A DNA stretch of 64,000 nucleotides from an uncultured Spirochaetales bacterium (GTDB lineage Bacteria; UBP6; UBA1177): positions 310,001 to 374,000 of the forward strand of contig CACYHH010000004.1 of NCBI GenBank assembly GCA_902774115.1, given 5' to 3'. Made by a program: the position numbers and the translations under genes. Of this stretch, positions 33,534-42,197 are shown in pieces; position 1 is the first letter of the stretch; each line of letters opens with the position of its first letter. The notes beneath the pieces are model-generated. The model had not been told where the DNA came from and made no database searches. It saw nothing but the letters and a program-made list of their open reading frames with translations.

Positions 33534-34775
33534 CTACTTTTCGGAACCTTCGAAAAGTTTGAGGAATTCTCTGTTGATCTCGATTCTTGCTTCAGCTCTC
33601 AGTTTTTCAACGTAAGCCTCATAGATCTGACCTTTTTTAGCCGCCGCCAGACTTGATTTGAGAACTGCTTTCGAACCTTCGAATTCAGCCATGTCAGGCG
33701 CCGTGTGTTTTTTGATTTCAGCAACGACATATCTGTTTTCCTCGGTTTTGAAAACTTCACCGATAAGTTTCGGTTCCGGATCGGAGAAAAGTTTTTCTAT
33801 GAATTTCGGGCTGAAACCGATTCCGGCTGCGAAAGTTGATTTTTTCGTAACGGAAATCTCTCTTCCGTTGAGATCCCAGTCAGCGAATGCAGCAGAAATC
33901 TCTTCAGCAGAAAGTTCCGGTTTTTCTTTAAGCATTTCAAGAAGTTTTGCAGAATCAACTTTTATTTTTTCTTCAAGTTTCGGAGCAAGAAGAAGGTCTT
34001 TTGCAACGTCGTTTTTGACATTTTCGAAAACTGTCTGACCTTCGCCTTTCGAATACTTTGAAACGTTATCTTCAAAAGCCATTTTAGCCTTTGATTCATT
34101 CTCTTTGAGGTAAGCCGCAGCTTCGTCATCCGTAATAGCTGCAAGAAGAGTGTTTTTCTTGTCGGCTTTGAGGTTGGAATCGGAGAAAACATAGACGAGA
34201 GCGTCTATTTTCTCGTTCGAAGCTACAAATTCGTCTTTTGCTTCCGTATCGGAAACTGTGATGTTGTCAACAAGATAGTTTCTGAGTTTTCTCGCCATAA
34301 GCTGCATTCTGACACGGTGTTCGTAAGCCGCAACCGTCGTATTCAGCGTGAATTTGACCATGTTGTCATACGATTCCTTGTCAAACGCGCCGTTCTTCTG
34401 GAAGTAAGGATTCCTAACGATTTCGTTGCTGACTTCTTCGTCAGAAACCTTGAAACCGAGCTTTTCAGCTTCCTGAGCGACAAGAATTTCACCGATAAGA
34501 CCGTTCATGGCCTTTTCGGAAAGTTTATACTGTTTCGCCATTTCGTTGTTGAAATCTCTGAAAATCCTCTGGTAGTAATCCATCAGATTCGAGTAGGCGA
34601 AACGGAATTCCGACATAGTGACGATTTCGCCGTTGACTGCAGCGGCACTGTTCTGTGTAGAGCTGCAACCGGCTTTGTCACCGGGACCGAAAGAAATAAC
34701 GAACGTAACGATTATCGCCGCAAACATGAGCGTTATGAGCAGCGAACTTCCTTTTTTTCTGATGTCCTGAAACAT
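33534..34775 (-). CDS. PpiD/SurA-like membrane-anchored foldase without an evident PPIase domain
   Basis: The 413-residue protein has one N-terminal membrane helix (residues about 12-30) and then a SurA_N-type chaperone region, VNGEIVTMSEFRFAYSNLMDYY..., as in PpiD. The C-terminal part (VVAEIKKHTAPDMAEF...AEARIEIN) resembles the end of PpiD. I cannot find the parvulin signature between them, and the protein is about 200 residues shorter than E. coli PpiD. It is probably a periplasmic chaperone for newly exported proteins that keeps the holdase role only. AGAGGT precedes the ATG, and the promoter is at 34820-34847. Confidence 0.75.
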   Translation of the reverse strand: MFQDIRKKGSSLLITLMFAAIIVTFVISFGPGDKAGCSSTQNSAAAVNGEIVTMSEFRFAYSNLMDYYQRIFRDFNNEMAKQYKLSEKAMNGLIGEILVAQEAEKLGFKVSDEEVSNEIVRNPYFQKNGAFDKESYDNMVKFTLNTTVAAYEHRVRMQLMARKLRNYLVDNITVSDTEAKDEFVASNEKIDALVYVFSDSNLKADKKNTLLAAITDDEAAAYLKENESKAKMAFEDNVSKYSKGEGQTVFENVKNDVAKDLLLAPKLEEKIKVDSAKLLEMLKEKPELSAEEISAAFADWDLNGREISVTKKSTFAAGIGFSPKFIEKLFSDPEPKLIGEVFKTEENRYVVAEIKKHTAPDMAEFEGSKAVLKSSLAAAKKGQIYEAYVEKLRAEARIEINREFLKLFEGSEK

Positions 34776-34819
34776 TTAAAACCTCTAACAAATAAAGATA
34801 CAAAAAATAACCGGCGGGC

Positions 34820-34847
34820 ATTCTACAAATAGTTGCCAAAAAAGCAA
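34820..34847 (-). promoter_or_regulatory. Promoter for the PpiD-like gene
   Basis: On the minus strand TTGCTT and TAGAAT are separated by 16 bases, followed by GCCCGCCGG. It lies immediately after the end of pth. Confidence 0.55.
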
Positions 34848-34851
34848 TATT

Positions 34852-35367
34852 TTATTGTAACAGACCTCTCAGCTTCTCTTCGGCAGCCTCAGCCATGACC
34901 GGCAGAAACGGCATTTCCTCCGGCGTGAATTTTCCCAGAACAAAAGAGGAGACATCCCCTTTTTTCGGTCTGCCGACACCGATCTTTATACGCAGAAAGT
35001 TAGGGCTTCCGATGGAATTTGCTATTGATTTCAAACCATTATGACCGGCAAAACCGCCGCCTTCCCTGAAAGTTACAACTCCGAATTCCGTTTCGATATC
35101 GTCATGCACGACTACGATTTCCCGCTCGTTCAGTTTGAAGAAAGACTTCGCAGCCTGAACGCTTTTTCCGCTCAGATTCATGAAAGTTTCAGGTTTTAAA
35201 AAGCAGTGCTGCCGCCCGGAAAAATCTTTTTTCGCAAACATCCCGAAAAATTTCTGACTCCAGTGCAAGTCCTGAAGAATCCCCATGTTTTCTGCAACGA
35301 TAAAACCTGAATTATGTCTCGTGAATTTGTATTCAGAACCAGGATTTCCGAGAAAAACGACAAGCAT
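34852..35367 (-). CDS. pth: Peptidyl-tRNA hydrolase
   Basis: Pth frees tRNAs from peptidyl-tRNAs dropped by the ribosome. The 171-residue protein carries all catalytic positions: FLGNPG, the His in TRHNSG, FMNLSG, the Asp in VVHDDIE and Asn in GHNGLKS, plus GVGRP. I place the start at 35367, two bases beyond the upstream MORN gene stop; the open frame runs further upstream, but that part is read-through of the MORN gene and would add a charged tail not seen in the family. The C-terminus is a little shorter than in E. coli. Confidence 0.93.
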   Translation of the reverse strand: MLVVFLGNPGSEYKFTRHNSGFIVAENMGILQDLHWSQKFFGMFAKKDFSGRQHCFLKPETFMNLSGKSVQAAKSFFKLNEREIVVVHDDIETEFGVVTFREGGGFAGHNGLKSIANSIGSPNFLRIKIGVGRPKKGDVSSFVLGKFTPEEMPFLPVMAEAAEEKLRGLLQ

Positions 35368-35368
35368 G

Positions 35369-36376
35369 CTACTCTGCCGGATTTTCGCCGTTTTCTTCTT
35401 TTTCGGGAACAGATTTCTCTTCGCTTCCGGACTCGTTTTCATCCGGATCGTCTTCACCTTCTTCCGGCAGAGGAAGCTGGTTTGCAAGACTGCCGTGATG
35501 CCATACACCGTATCTCACCAAACCGTTCTTTCCGGTGAATTTACCCATGCCGTGATATGCGCCGTTAAGAAATTCGCCTTCATAAACACCTGATTTCATT
35601 ATTTTCTTTCCGTTTCCCGTAAGAGCGCCCTGCTTTATTTCACCTTCGTAGACGTCTCCGTTCGCAAAAACGTATCTTCCCATTCCGTCCGGATTGTCGG
35701 CTTCGAAATCACCGGTGTAAACATCGCCGTTTTTCTTAGTCAGTGTCCCCTGCCCTTCGCGTTTTCCGTCAACGAAATCTCCTTCGTAAACAGAACCGTT
35801 GCGGTAAGTCATCTTTCCCTTTCCGCTCCGCTTGTCGTCGTTGAAATCTCCTTCGTATTCAGCACCGCTCGGAAAAATCATCACGCCGTGACCGTGCCTG
35901 AAATTTTTCTTGAAATTCCCGCGGTATTCCCTTTCGTCAGGAAAGCGGAAAACACCTTCGCCTTCCATCATGTCTTTGATGAAAGAACCTTCATACCTGG
36001 CGCCGCTCGGAAAAGTCAGCGTTCCCTGACCATGGCGCAGACCGTCTTTGAATTCGCCGATATACTTTGTTCCGTCTTTCAGCGTGAGTTCGCCCTGACC
36101 GTTGTAATGACCGTTCTCGAAAAAACCTTTGTAGCGGTCGCCGTTCGCGTAAATATACTCGCCTTCGCCGTATTTTTTGTGATCTTTAAAACCGCCGATA
36201 TAGCGGTCACCGTTAGGCAGATTATGAATCCCTGTCTCCGTAATCCCGTTGTCTTCCTCTTTCTGTTCCGTCTCTGCCGGTACGTTTTTTTTACGCGGAG
36301 CCTTCTTTTCGGTTGTTCCGCACGAGCATATCACCAGACACAAAAAACAGCAGAAAATGCAAAGTGCTTTTTTCAT
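35369..36376 (-). CDS. MORN-repeat lipoprotein
   Basis: The 335-residue protein has a lipobox (VICSC, Cys about 19) followed by a charged linker. About ten MORN repeats occupy residues 50-290, each like GDRYIGGFKDHKKYGEGEY or GAKYEGSFIKDMMEGEGVF. An acidic tail follows (EEGEDDPDENESGSEE). MORN repeats form an elongated beta sheet that binds lipids or proteins. It is exported and probably on the outer membrane. The start codon is preceded by GGGGGA. It lies between a lipoprotein gene and pth and is probably co-transcribed with both. Confidence 0.9.
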   Translation of the reverse strand: MKKALCIFCCFLCLVICSCGTTEKKAPRKKNVPAETEQKEEDNGITETGIHNLPNGDRYIGGFKDHKKYGEGEYIYANGDRYKGFFENGHYNGQGELTLKDGTKYIGEFKDGLRHGQGTLTFPSGARYEGSFIKDMMEGEGVFRFPDEREYRGNFKKNFRHGHGVMIFPSGAEYEGDFNDDKRSGKGKMTYRNGSVYEGDFVDGKREGQGTLTKKNGDVYTGDFEADNPDGMGRYVFANGDVYEGEIKQGALTGNGKKIMKSGVYEGEFLNGAYHGMGKFTGKNGLVRYGVWHHGSLANQLPLPEEGEDDPDENESGSEEKSVPEKEENGENPAE

Positions 36377-36393
36377 ATTTTCCCCCGATATAA

Positions 36394-37455
36394 CTACTGA
36401 ATAAGAGAGCAGGAAGAAACACCTAAAAATTCCGTAGCATCACCGCCCAGCTCGGGAATATTCTGCGGATTGAAAAGTTCCGCACTTCCGCTGCTGAAGC
36501 TCAATTTTCCGGCAGAGCCCGTTTCTATCACAGCTTTGTCGATTTTGAACGAACCGATTCCGAACGCATGATAACAGGAAAAATTAAACTTTGAATCGAC
36601 CTCTCCGACAATCAGTCTGGCATCACTTTCATCGCTCACTCCGACTGTGTGATTACCTTCCGTTGCGGAATCGGCTTTGATTTTAAGCAGAACAACCGGA
36701 TTTCCAACAGTTTGTGAAGAGGTATTATACGGAATCTGATAAACTTCGACGACCTTCCCGTCACGCTGGTCGGCAGTAGTTCTGACGAATGAAATTATCG
36801 TTCCTCCTGGAGTAAGCGGCATTGAAGAAATTTTACCAGAAGCAAAACTTTCGTACACGAGCTGCGTTTCCGATGTCGGATATGAGTTATTCAGAATAAA
36901 TGAAAAATTGCCTGCGAACTCAACATTTCCGTAAGGAGCAGGAATAGTTAATTCGTATTCGAAAGCGGCTGCGACATTGCAAAGTTCATCCCACTCAGCG
37001 CATTTTTCGGCAGAACATTCAGCGGTTTTATCTTCCGCACACGCACTGTCAAAGCACTCACGCCAGCGCCTGTAGTAAAACTGTCCCTCATCACTTCCTT
37101 TGACATAACAACTGTTGACACACTCGGAATCATCTTCGGTACAACTATTTGTACAAGCGATAATTCCTTCGCATGTAGACCAGAAATCTTCAGATGCCGC
37201 ATCATCATCAGTCTCGGATGTGTCATCTTTTTCTTCATCAGGTGTTTCAACGTCATCATCCGGCTGTGCAGCAGTATCAGTATCTGCCGGATTCACCGCT
37301 GTATCGGAAGAATCTTCATCGGAAACACTGTCGGCAGTATCATCGTTTCTGTCAGAATCAGTATCGCCGTATGTGTCATAATCGTTTCCGCCGTTACCGC
37401 ATCCGACAAAAAACAAAAGAACGACAAACAGAATAAACAAGGAATTTTTTTTCAT
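36394..37455 (-). CDS. Lipoprotein with long acidic linker and Cys-rich module
   Basis: The 353-residue lipoprotein has the lipobox FFVGC (Cys about 19), then about 70 residues made almost wholly of Asp, Glu, Ser and Thr. A Cys module follows (CEGIIACTNSCTEDDSECVNSC...CFDSACAEDKTAEC), and then a beta domain of about 180 residues ending VSSCSLIQ. The pattern of paired Cys in the module resembles those seen in Myxococcota surface lipoproteins. No catalytic motif is visible. AGGAGG precedes the ATG by 6 bases. The gene follows the small 37464 gene by 8 bases and is probably in its operon. Confidence 0.7.
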   Translation of the reverse strand: MKKNSLFILFVVLLFFVGCGNGGNDYDTYGDTDSDRNDDTADSVSDEDSSDTAVNPADTDTAAQPDDDVETPDEEKDDTSETDDDAASEDFWSTCEGIIACTNSCTEDDSECVNSCYVKGSDEGQFYYRRWRECFDSACAEDKTAECSAEKCAEWDELCNVAAAFEYELTIPAPYGNVEFAGNFSFILNNSYPTSETQLVYESFASGKISSMPLTPGGTIISFVRTTADQRDGKVVEVYQIPYNTSSQTVGNPVVLLKIKADSATEGNHTVGVSDESDARLIVGEVDSKFNFSCYHAFGIGSFKIDKAVIETGSAGKLSFSSGSAELFNPQNIPELGGDATEFLGVSSCSLIQ

Positions 37456-37463
37456 GGTTCCTC

Positions 37464-37673
37464 CTAAATATCGTAATAATCTTCGTTCTGGGGATAGTAA
37501 TTCTGTTCCAGAACGATTTTTTCAATATCTTCGACCTTTCTTTCACCTTCGGCTGCTATAATTTCGCGGACCTGAGCCTGAGTGGAAGCTATCACTGGTT
37601 TCACGTATCCGTCTTTGAAATGAACGAGAAAAAGCATTTGTTTCAAATCGTCGCCGACTTTGCTGATAGACAT
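37464..37673 (-). CDS. Small protein of unknown function, 69 aa
   Basis: The soluble 69-residue protein is a mixed alpha/beta unit (LKQMLFLVHFKDGYVKPVIA, then STQAQVREIIAAEGERKVEDIEKIV) with a Tyr-rich end. I do not recognise it. An AGGAGG ribosome site and a strong promoter at 37699-37726 support that it is real. It heads the operon of lipoprotein, MORN lipoprotein and pth. Confidence 0.65.
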   Translation of the reverse strand: MSISKVGDDLKQMLFLVHFKDGYVKPVIASTQAQVREIIAAEGERKVEDIEKIVLEQNYYPQNEDYYDI

Positions 37674-37698
37674 TTCGACCTCCTAAAAATGACGAAAG

Positions 37699-37726
37699 AT
37701 TTTAGTAACTCCCGTTTTTCTGTCAA
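37699..37726 (-). promoter_or_regulatory. Promoter for the 37673-34852 operon
   Basis: On the minus strand TTGACA and TAAAAT are separated by 16 bases, followed by CTTTCG, 25 bases before the start codon. Confidence 0.7.
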
Positions 37727-37764
37727 GGAATCGAAACAGATCAGCCGCTCAAAGGAAATCTTTT

Positions 37765-39006
37765 CTAATCCCGGCTGAAAAAATCGCGCGTATAAACCTT
37801 TTCTTTGACGTCGCTCAGGATCGCATCGAACCGGTTCGCAATTATCACATTGCTCATCTTTTTGAATTTTTCGATATCGTTTACGACAAGTGAATTGAAG
37901 AAAGTCGTACCGTCCGCAAGGCTCGGCTCATAAATGACAAGCGTTACACCTTTCGCCTTGATGCGCTTCATAATTCCCTGAATCGCCGAAGCTCTGAAGT
38001 TGTCGCTGTTGCTTTTCATCGTAAGACGGTAAACACCGACTACGACCGGTTTTTCCTTTTCAGCATCCCAGTCGCTGCTTCCGGTGTAATATCCGGCGCG
38101 CTCCAAAACGCGGTCGGCAATAAAATCCTTTCTCGTGCGGTTGCTTTCGACTATCGCCTGGATCAGGTTTTCCGGAACGTCGGCATAGTTTGCGAGGAGC
38201 TGTTTCGTGTCCTTGGGAAGGCAGTAGCCGCCGTATCCGAACGAAGGATTGTTGTACTGGTCACCGATCCTCGGGTCTAAGCAGACTCCTTTGATGATAT
38301 TCGCAGTGTCGAGCCCTTTCATTTCGGCGTATGTGTCAAGCTCGTTGAAGTAGCTGACACGCAAAGCGAGGTATGTGTTTGCAAAAAGTTTTACTGCCTC
38401 GGCTTCCGTAAAATCCATGAAAAGCGTCGGAATATCCTGTTTCTCTGCTCCTTCCTGAAGAAGTTTCGCAAAAGTTTCGGCAACTTCATGCGTTTTTTCA
38501 TCGCATCCGACAATGATCCTGCTCGGATAAAGATTATCGTAGAGTGCCTTCGACTCACGCAGGAATTCCGGGCTGAAAATTATATTTTCACTTCCCTTTT
38601 TTTCACGGATATGTCTCGTAAAACCTACCGGAACCGTCGATTTGATGACCATTATCGCGTTTTTATTGACGCTCCTGACAAGGTCGACAACTGCTTCGAC
38701 CGCACTCGTATCGAAGAAATTTTTCTGCGGATCATAGTTAGTCGGAGCCGCGATAACGACAAAATCGGCATCGGCATAAGCGCTTTTCCCGTCAGTTGTA
38801 GCAACAAACCTGAGATTTTTCTCAGTCAGATACTTTTCAATATATTCATCATGAAGCGGCGACTTTTTTTCATTGAGAAGTTTCACCTTTGCCGGAACAA
38901 TATCGACCGCCGTCACATCGTGATGCTGAGAAAGCAGAACAGCCAGCGACAAACCGACGTAGCCCGATCCCGCCACCGCGATTTTCAGTTCTTCGAATCT
39001 GCGCAT
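37765..39006 (-). CDS. ugd: UDP-glucose 6-dehydrogenase family protein
   Basis: The enzyme oxidises C6 of a UDP-sugar (usually UDP-glucose to UDP-glucuronate) with two NAD. The 413-residue protein shows the Rossmann start [19 protein letters not shown], the segment [24 protein letters not shown], the catalytic Cys in [13 protein letters not shown], and a C-terminal UDP-binding domain. It is the last gene of the polysaccharide locus and starts 1 base from the rfbB stop, with GGGAAGG as ribosome site. The substrate is assigned by family, not proven. Confidence 0.9.
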   Translation of the reverse strand: MRRFEELKIAVAGSGYVGLSLAVLLSQHHDVTAVDIVPAKVKLLNEKKSPLHDEYIEKYLTEKNLRFVATTDGKSAYADADFVVIAAPTNYDPQKNFFDTSAVEAVVDLVRSVNKNAIMVIKSTVPVGFTRHIREKKGSENIIFSPEFLRESKALYDNLYPSRIIVGCDEKTHEVAETFAKLLQEGAEKQDIPTLFMDFTEAEAVKLFANTYLALRVSYFNELDTYAEMKGLDTANIIKGVCLDPRIGDQYNNPSFGYGGYCLPKDTKQLLANYADVPENLIQAIVESNRTRKDFIADRVLERAGYYTGSSDWDAEKEKPVVVGVYRLTMKSNSDNFRASAIQGIMKRIKAKGVTLVIYEPSLADGTTFFNSLVVNDIEKFKKMSNVIIANRFDAILSDVKEKVYTRDFFSRD

Positions 39007-40026
39007 CTACCTTCCCTCGTACATTTTTCTATAGTAGTTCTGATATTCGCCGCTTATGATTTCTTCCCACCATCCGCGGTTGTCGAGATACCATTTTATC
39101 GTTTTTTTGATGCCGTCGGCGAATTTGGTTTCGGGCAGCCAGCCGAGTTCGTTGTGGATCTTCGTCGGATCGATCGCGTAGCGCATGTCGTGGCCGAGTC
39201 TGTCTTTGACATGTGTTATCAAACTTTCGGGCTTGCCGAGTTCCTTGCAGATAAGTTTCACGATGTCGATATTTTTCATTTCGTTGTGGCCGCCGATGTT
39301 GTAGATTTCGCCGACTCTTCCTTTGTGAATGACGAGATCGATCGCTTTGCAGTGGTCTTCGACATAGAGCCAGTCGCGGACGTTGAGCCCTTCGCCGTAA
39401 ACCGGAAGCGGCTTGTCGTTCAGGCAGTTTGCAATCATCAGCGGGATCAGTTTTTCGGGGAAATGATAAGGACCGTAGTTGTTCGAGCAGCGTGAGATCG
39501 TCGCCGGAAGCCCGAAAGTGCGGTGATAAGCCATAACCAGAAGGTCAGCCCCCGCTTTTGAACTTGAATACGGGCTGCTCGTATGGATCGGAGTCTCCTC
39601 TGTGAAGAAAAGATCAGGTCTGTCAAGCGGAAGATCGCCGTAAACTTCGTCTGTCGAAACCTGATGATATCTTTTTATTCCGTATTTCCGGCAGGCATCC
39701 ATGAGAACGCTTGTTCCGATGATGTTTGTCTGCAAAAATATTGAAGGATCTTCGATACTTCTGTCAACGTGGCTTTCAGCGGCAAAATTGACGATGATGT
39801 CAGGTTTTTCCTCTTCAAAAAGTTTGTAGACCCCTGCTCTGTCGCAGATATCGAGTTTCACAAAGCGGAAATTCGGTTTGTCCATGACACTTTTCAAAGT
39901 GCTCAGATTTCCCGCGTAAGTCAGTTTGTCGAGGCAGATTATCCTGTAATCGGGATGCGCCTCAAGCATGTGGAAAATGAAGTTTGAGCCGATAAATCCC
40001 GCGCCGCCTGTAACGATGATGTTCAT
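39007..40026 (-). CDS. rfbB: dTDP-glucose 4,6-dehydratase
   Basis: RfbB turns dTDP-glucose into dTDP-4-keto-6-deoxyglucose. The 339-residue short-chain dehydrogenase has GGAGFIGSNF at the N-terminus, VDRSIEDPSIFLQTN, the active-site QVSTDEVYGDL with Thr-Asp-Glu, and YSSSKAGADLLV with the catalytic Tyr and Lys. Its start overlaps the rfbA stop by one base (TAATG). With rfbA and the aminotransferase it supplies a dTDP-amino-dideoxy sugar. RfbC and RfbD are absent here, so rhamnose is not the product of this set. Confidence 0.96.
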   Translation of the reverse strand: MNIIVTGGAGFIGSNFIFHMLEAHPDYRIICLDKLTYAGNLSTLKSVMDKPNFRFVKLDICDRAGVYKLFEEEKPDIIVNFAAESHVDRSIEDPSIFLQTNIIGTSVLMDACRKYGIKRYHQVSTDEVYGDLPLDRPDLFFTEETPIHTSSPYSSSKAGADLLVMAYHRTFGLPATISRCSNNYGPYHFPEKLIPLMIANCLNDKPLPVYGEGLNVRDWLYVEDHCKAIDLVIHKGRVGEIYNIGGHNEMKNIDIVKLICKELGKPESLITHVKDRLGHDMRYAIDPTKIHNELGWLPETKFADGIKKTIKWYLDNRGWWEEIISGEYQNYYRKMYEGR

Positions 40027-40895
40027 TATTTTTCCCCCGCGATTGAAAGCAGATACTGGCCGTAATCGGTCATTTTGAGTTCGTTTCCTATTTCTTTAAG
40101 CTGTTCACGCGTTATAAATCCGCGTCTCCATGCAATTTCTTCGATGCAGGAAACGTAAAATCCCTGCCTGTCCTGCACCGCTTCGACAAATTCGGCCGCT
40201 TTAAGCATATTTGCAGGCGTTCCGGTGTCGAGCCACGCCATGCCGCGTCCGAGCAGGGTGACGTTCAGTTCGCCCATTTCAAGGTATGCGTTGTTCACTG
40301 CAGTGATCTCGATCTCTCCGCGGGCCGAAGGTTTCACGTTTTTCGCGATCTCAACAACGCGGTTGTCATAGAAATAAAGCCCCGGAACGGCATAGTTGCT
40401 CTTCGGATGTTCCGGTTTTTCCTCGATGGAGACGACTTTGTGGTTCTTATCGAATTCGACTACACCGAAAGAGCGCGCATCCTTCACCGGATAGCCGAAG
40501 ATCGTCGCTCCGACCTTGTTTTCCATCGCTTTCTTAAGCATTTTTGTCATATCCTGGCCATAGAAAACATTGTCGCCAAGAATCAGGCATACGCTGTCAT
40601 CCCCGATGAAATCCTCGCCAAGAATAAAGGCATCGGCAAGTCCGCGCGGCGTATCCTGCACTTTGTAGGCAAACTTCATGCCTATCTTTTCGCCTGTTCC
40701 GAAAAGCCTTTCGTAAAGCGGAGTATCCTCAGGAGTCGAAATGATCAGCACTTCGCGGATCCCGGCAAGCATAAGTATCGAAAGCGGATAATAGATAAGC
40801 GGTTTGTCGTAGACCGGCAGAAGCTGCTTCGAAACAGCCTTGGTCATCGGATAAAGCCTTGTTCCTTTGCCGCCGGCAAGAATGATTCCTTTCAT
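40026..40895 (-). CDS. rfbA: Glucose-1-phosphate thymidylyltransferase
   Basis: RfbA joins dTTP and glucose-1-phosphate to make dTDP-glucose. The 289-residue protein shows the nucleotide-binding [36 protein letters not shown] and [13 protein letters not shown], all diagnostic. AGGAG precedes the ATG. It lies between the aminotransferase and rfbB with gaps of 2 and -1 bases, so the four genes aminotransferase, rfbA, rfbB and ugd form one operon. Confidence 0.97.
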   Translation of the reverse strand: MKGIILAGGKGTRLYPMTKAVSKQLLPVYDKPLIYYPLSILMLAGIREVLIISTPEDTPLYERLFGTGEKIGMKFAYKVQDTPRGLADAFILGEDFIGDDSVCLILGDNVFYGQDMTKMLKKAMENKVGATIFGYPVKDARSFGVVEFDKNHKVVSIEEKPEHPKSNYAVPGLYFYDNRVVEIAKNVKPSARGEIEITAVNNAYLEMGELNVTLLGRGMAWLDTGTPANMLKAAEFVEAVQDRQGFYVSCIEEIAWRRGFITREQLKEIGNELKMTDYGQYLLSIAGEK

Positions 40896-40897
40896 TT

Positions 40898-42004
40898 TTA
40901 TCTCCTTTCCAAAATTATTCCGCAGATCCTGTCAACATCTTCCAAAGCAAGGTCGGCGTAAAGCGGCAGAGTCAGCACTCTGTCGGCAAAATATGCGGCG
41001 ACCGGCGTTTTTTCCGCGCCTGAACCAGGAAGATTTTTGTAGCAGTCGAATGTGTTTGTGAGCGGATAGAAATATTTTCTCGCGATTATTCCGTTTTCTG
41101 CAAGTTTGGTGAAAATTTCATCCCTTGAAGCCGTGAAACCGTCAAAAACAACGGGAAAATATGCGTAATTCGGTGTCACGTTTTTGTCCGGTTTGCAGAG
41201 TTTTATCCCTTTTACTCCGTCAAGGTGCCTGAAATAACGCTCAACCACAGCTTTACGTTTTGCGATTTCTCCTTCAAGATGGCGCAGATTGCAAATTCCC
41301 ATAGCCGCCTGAAATTCGCTCATTTTAGCGTTTCCGCCCACAAATCCTACACTTTCGGGGCTCGTTATGCCGAAATTTTTCATGCTGTTAAGTTTGTCAA
41401 CAAGCGAATCGTCAGAAAAACAGACCGCGCCCCCTTCGATCGTGTTGAAAACTTTGGTCGCGTGGAAACTGAACATCGAAGCATCACCGAAACAAGCAGA
41501 TGAAACGCCTTTGTATTTCACAGCGAAAGCGTGTGCCGCGTCGTAAATCACCTTCAAATTGTGCTTTTTCGCGATATCCGCGATTTTTTCTACATCGCAC
41601 ATATTCCCGTAGACATGAACAGGCACTATCGCGACAGTTTTTTCTGTTATCAGAGCCTCGATTTTGCTTGCATCCATCGTGTAGTTTTCAGGATTTACAT
41701 CGCAGAAAACAGGAGTAAGACCGTTTCTCACGATCGCGTGAGTCGTCGAAGCGAAAGTAAAAGGAGTCGTAATGACTTCAGCCCCTTTCGGGAACTCAAA
41801 AGCCGCGATTATGTTTTCAAGCGCCAGATGTCCGTTCGTAAAAAGCACAACATGCGGCACACCCAGCATTTTTTCAAGCTCAGCCTGAAATTTCTGGTGC
41901 TTCGCTCCCGAATTCGTGAGCCAGCGGCTCTCCCAAAGCTCTTTTATTTCCTCGCAATACTCTTCAAAACCCGGCATCGAGGAACGGGTAACGTTTATTG
42001 TCAT
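40898..42004 (-). CDS. DegT/DnrJ/EryC1/StrS-family sugar aminotransferase
   Basis: This 368-residue PLP enzyme is probably a dTDP-4-keto-6-deoxyglucose aminotransferase (VioA-like). It shows [24 protein letters not shown] with the PLP-ring Asp, and [16 protein letters not shown] with the Schiff-base Lys. The start region [15 protein letters not shown] fits sugar 4-aminotransferases. It is followed by rfbA and rfbB, which make its likely substrate. The expected product, dTDP-4-amino-4,6-dideoxyglucose, could accept an N-acyl group. AGGAGA precedes the ATG. Confidence 0.88.
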   Translation of the reverse strand: MTINVTRSSMPGFEEYCEEIKELWESRWLTNSGAKHQKFQAELEKMLGVPHVVLFTNGHLALENIIAAFEFPKGAEVITTPFTFASTTHAIVRNGLTPVFCDVNPENYTMDASKIEALITEKTVAIVPVHVYGNMCDVEKIADIAKKHNLKVIYDAAHAFAVKYKGVSSACFGDASMFSFHATKVFNTIEGGAVCFSDDSLVDKLNSMKNFGITSPESVGFVGGNAKMSEFQAAMGICNLRHLEGEIAKRKAVVERYFRHLDGVKGIKLCKPDKNVTPNYAYFPVVFDGFTASRDEIFTKLAENGIIARKYFYPLTNTFDCYKNLPGSGAEKTPVAAYFADRVLTLPLYADLALEDVDRICGIILERR

Positions 42005-42070
42005 GGCGTCTCTCCTAAAAAAACCGCCGCATTATACTGATTTTTTTAGGAAATGCGAGATGTTTTTTGT

Positions 42071-42090
42071 TAGGGACATTAATGTCCTTA
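42071..42090. repeat. 20-bp near-perfect palindrome between divergent genes
   Basis: GGACATTAATGTCC (42074-42087) is a perfect inverted repeat; the flanking bases TAG and TTA extend it to 20 bases with one mismatch. It lies in the 193-base AT-rich gap between the aminotransferase and the ORF6N gene. It could be an operator for a dimeric regulator or a repeat remnant. Confidence 0.4.
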
Positions 42091-42197
42091 GCAGAAATCA
42101 ATAATCTAAAACTTATATTTTAAATAAATTTTTTATTGACAAATATTTTGATATTATTATTCAAGCATTGTACTTATCTGTTTATCGAGAGAAGAAC

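Noticed and set aside
36394-36430. SSCSLIQ end of the lipoprotein as another GCS-type tail
   Set aside because: There is no Gly before the Cys, no helix, and the protein already has a lipid anchor at its N-terminus.
37733-37785. CAGCCG and CGGCTG arms around the end of ugd
   Set aside because: Six pairs around a 24-base loop and a poor T run in the direction of ugd transcription; too weak for a terminator call.
38488-39495. Long open frame on the plus strand opposite ugd and rfbB (335 codons), with similar ones at 11166-12167 and 40407-40961
   Set aside because: They mirror strongly conserved minus-strand genes, have no ribosome site and encode sequences without recognisable domains.
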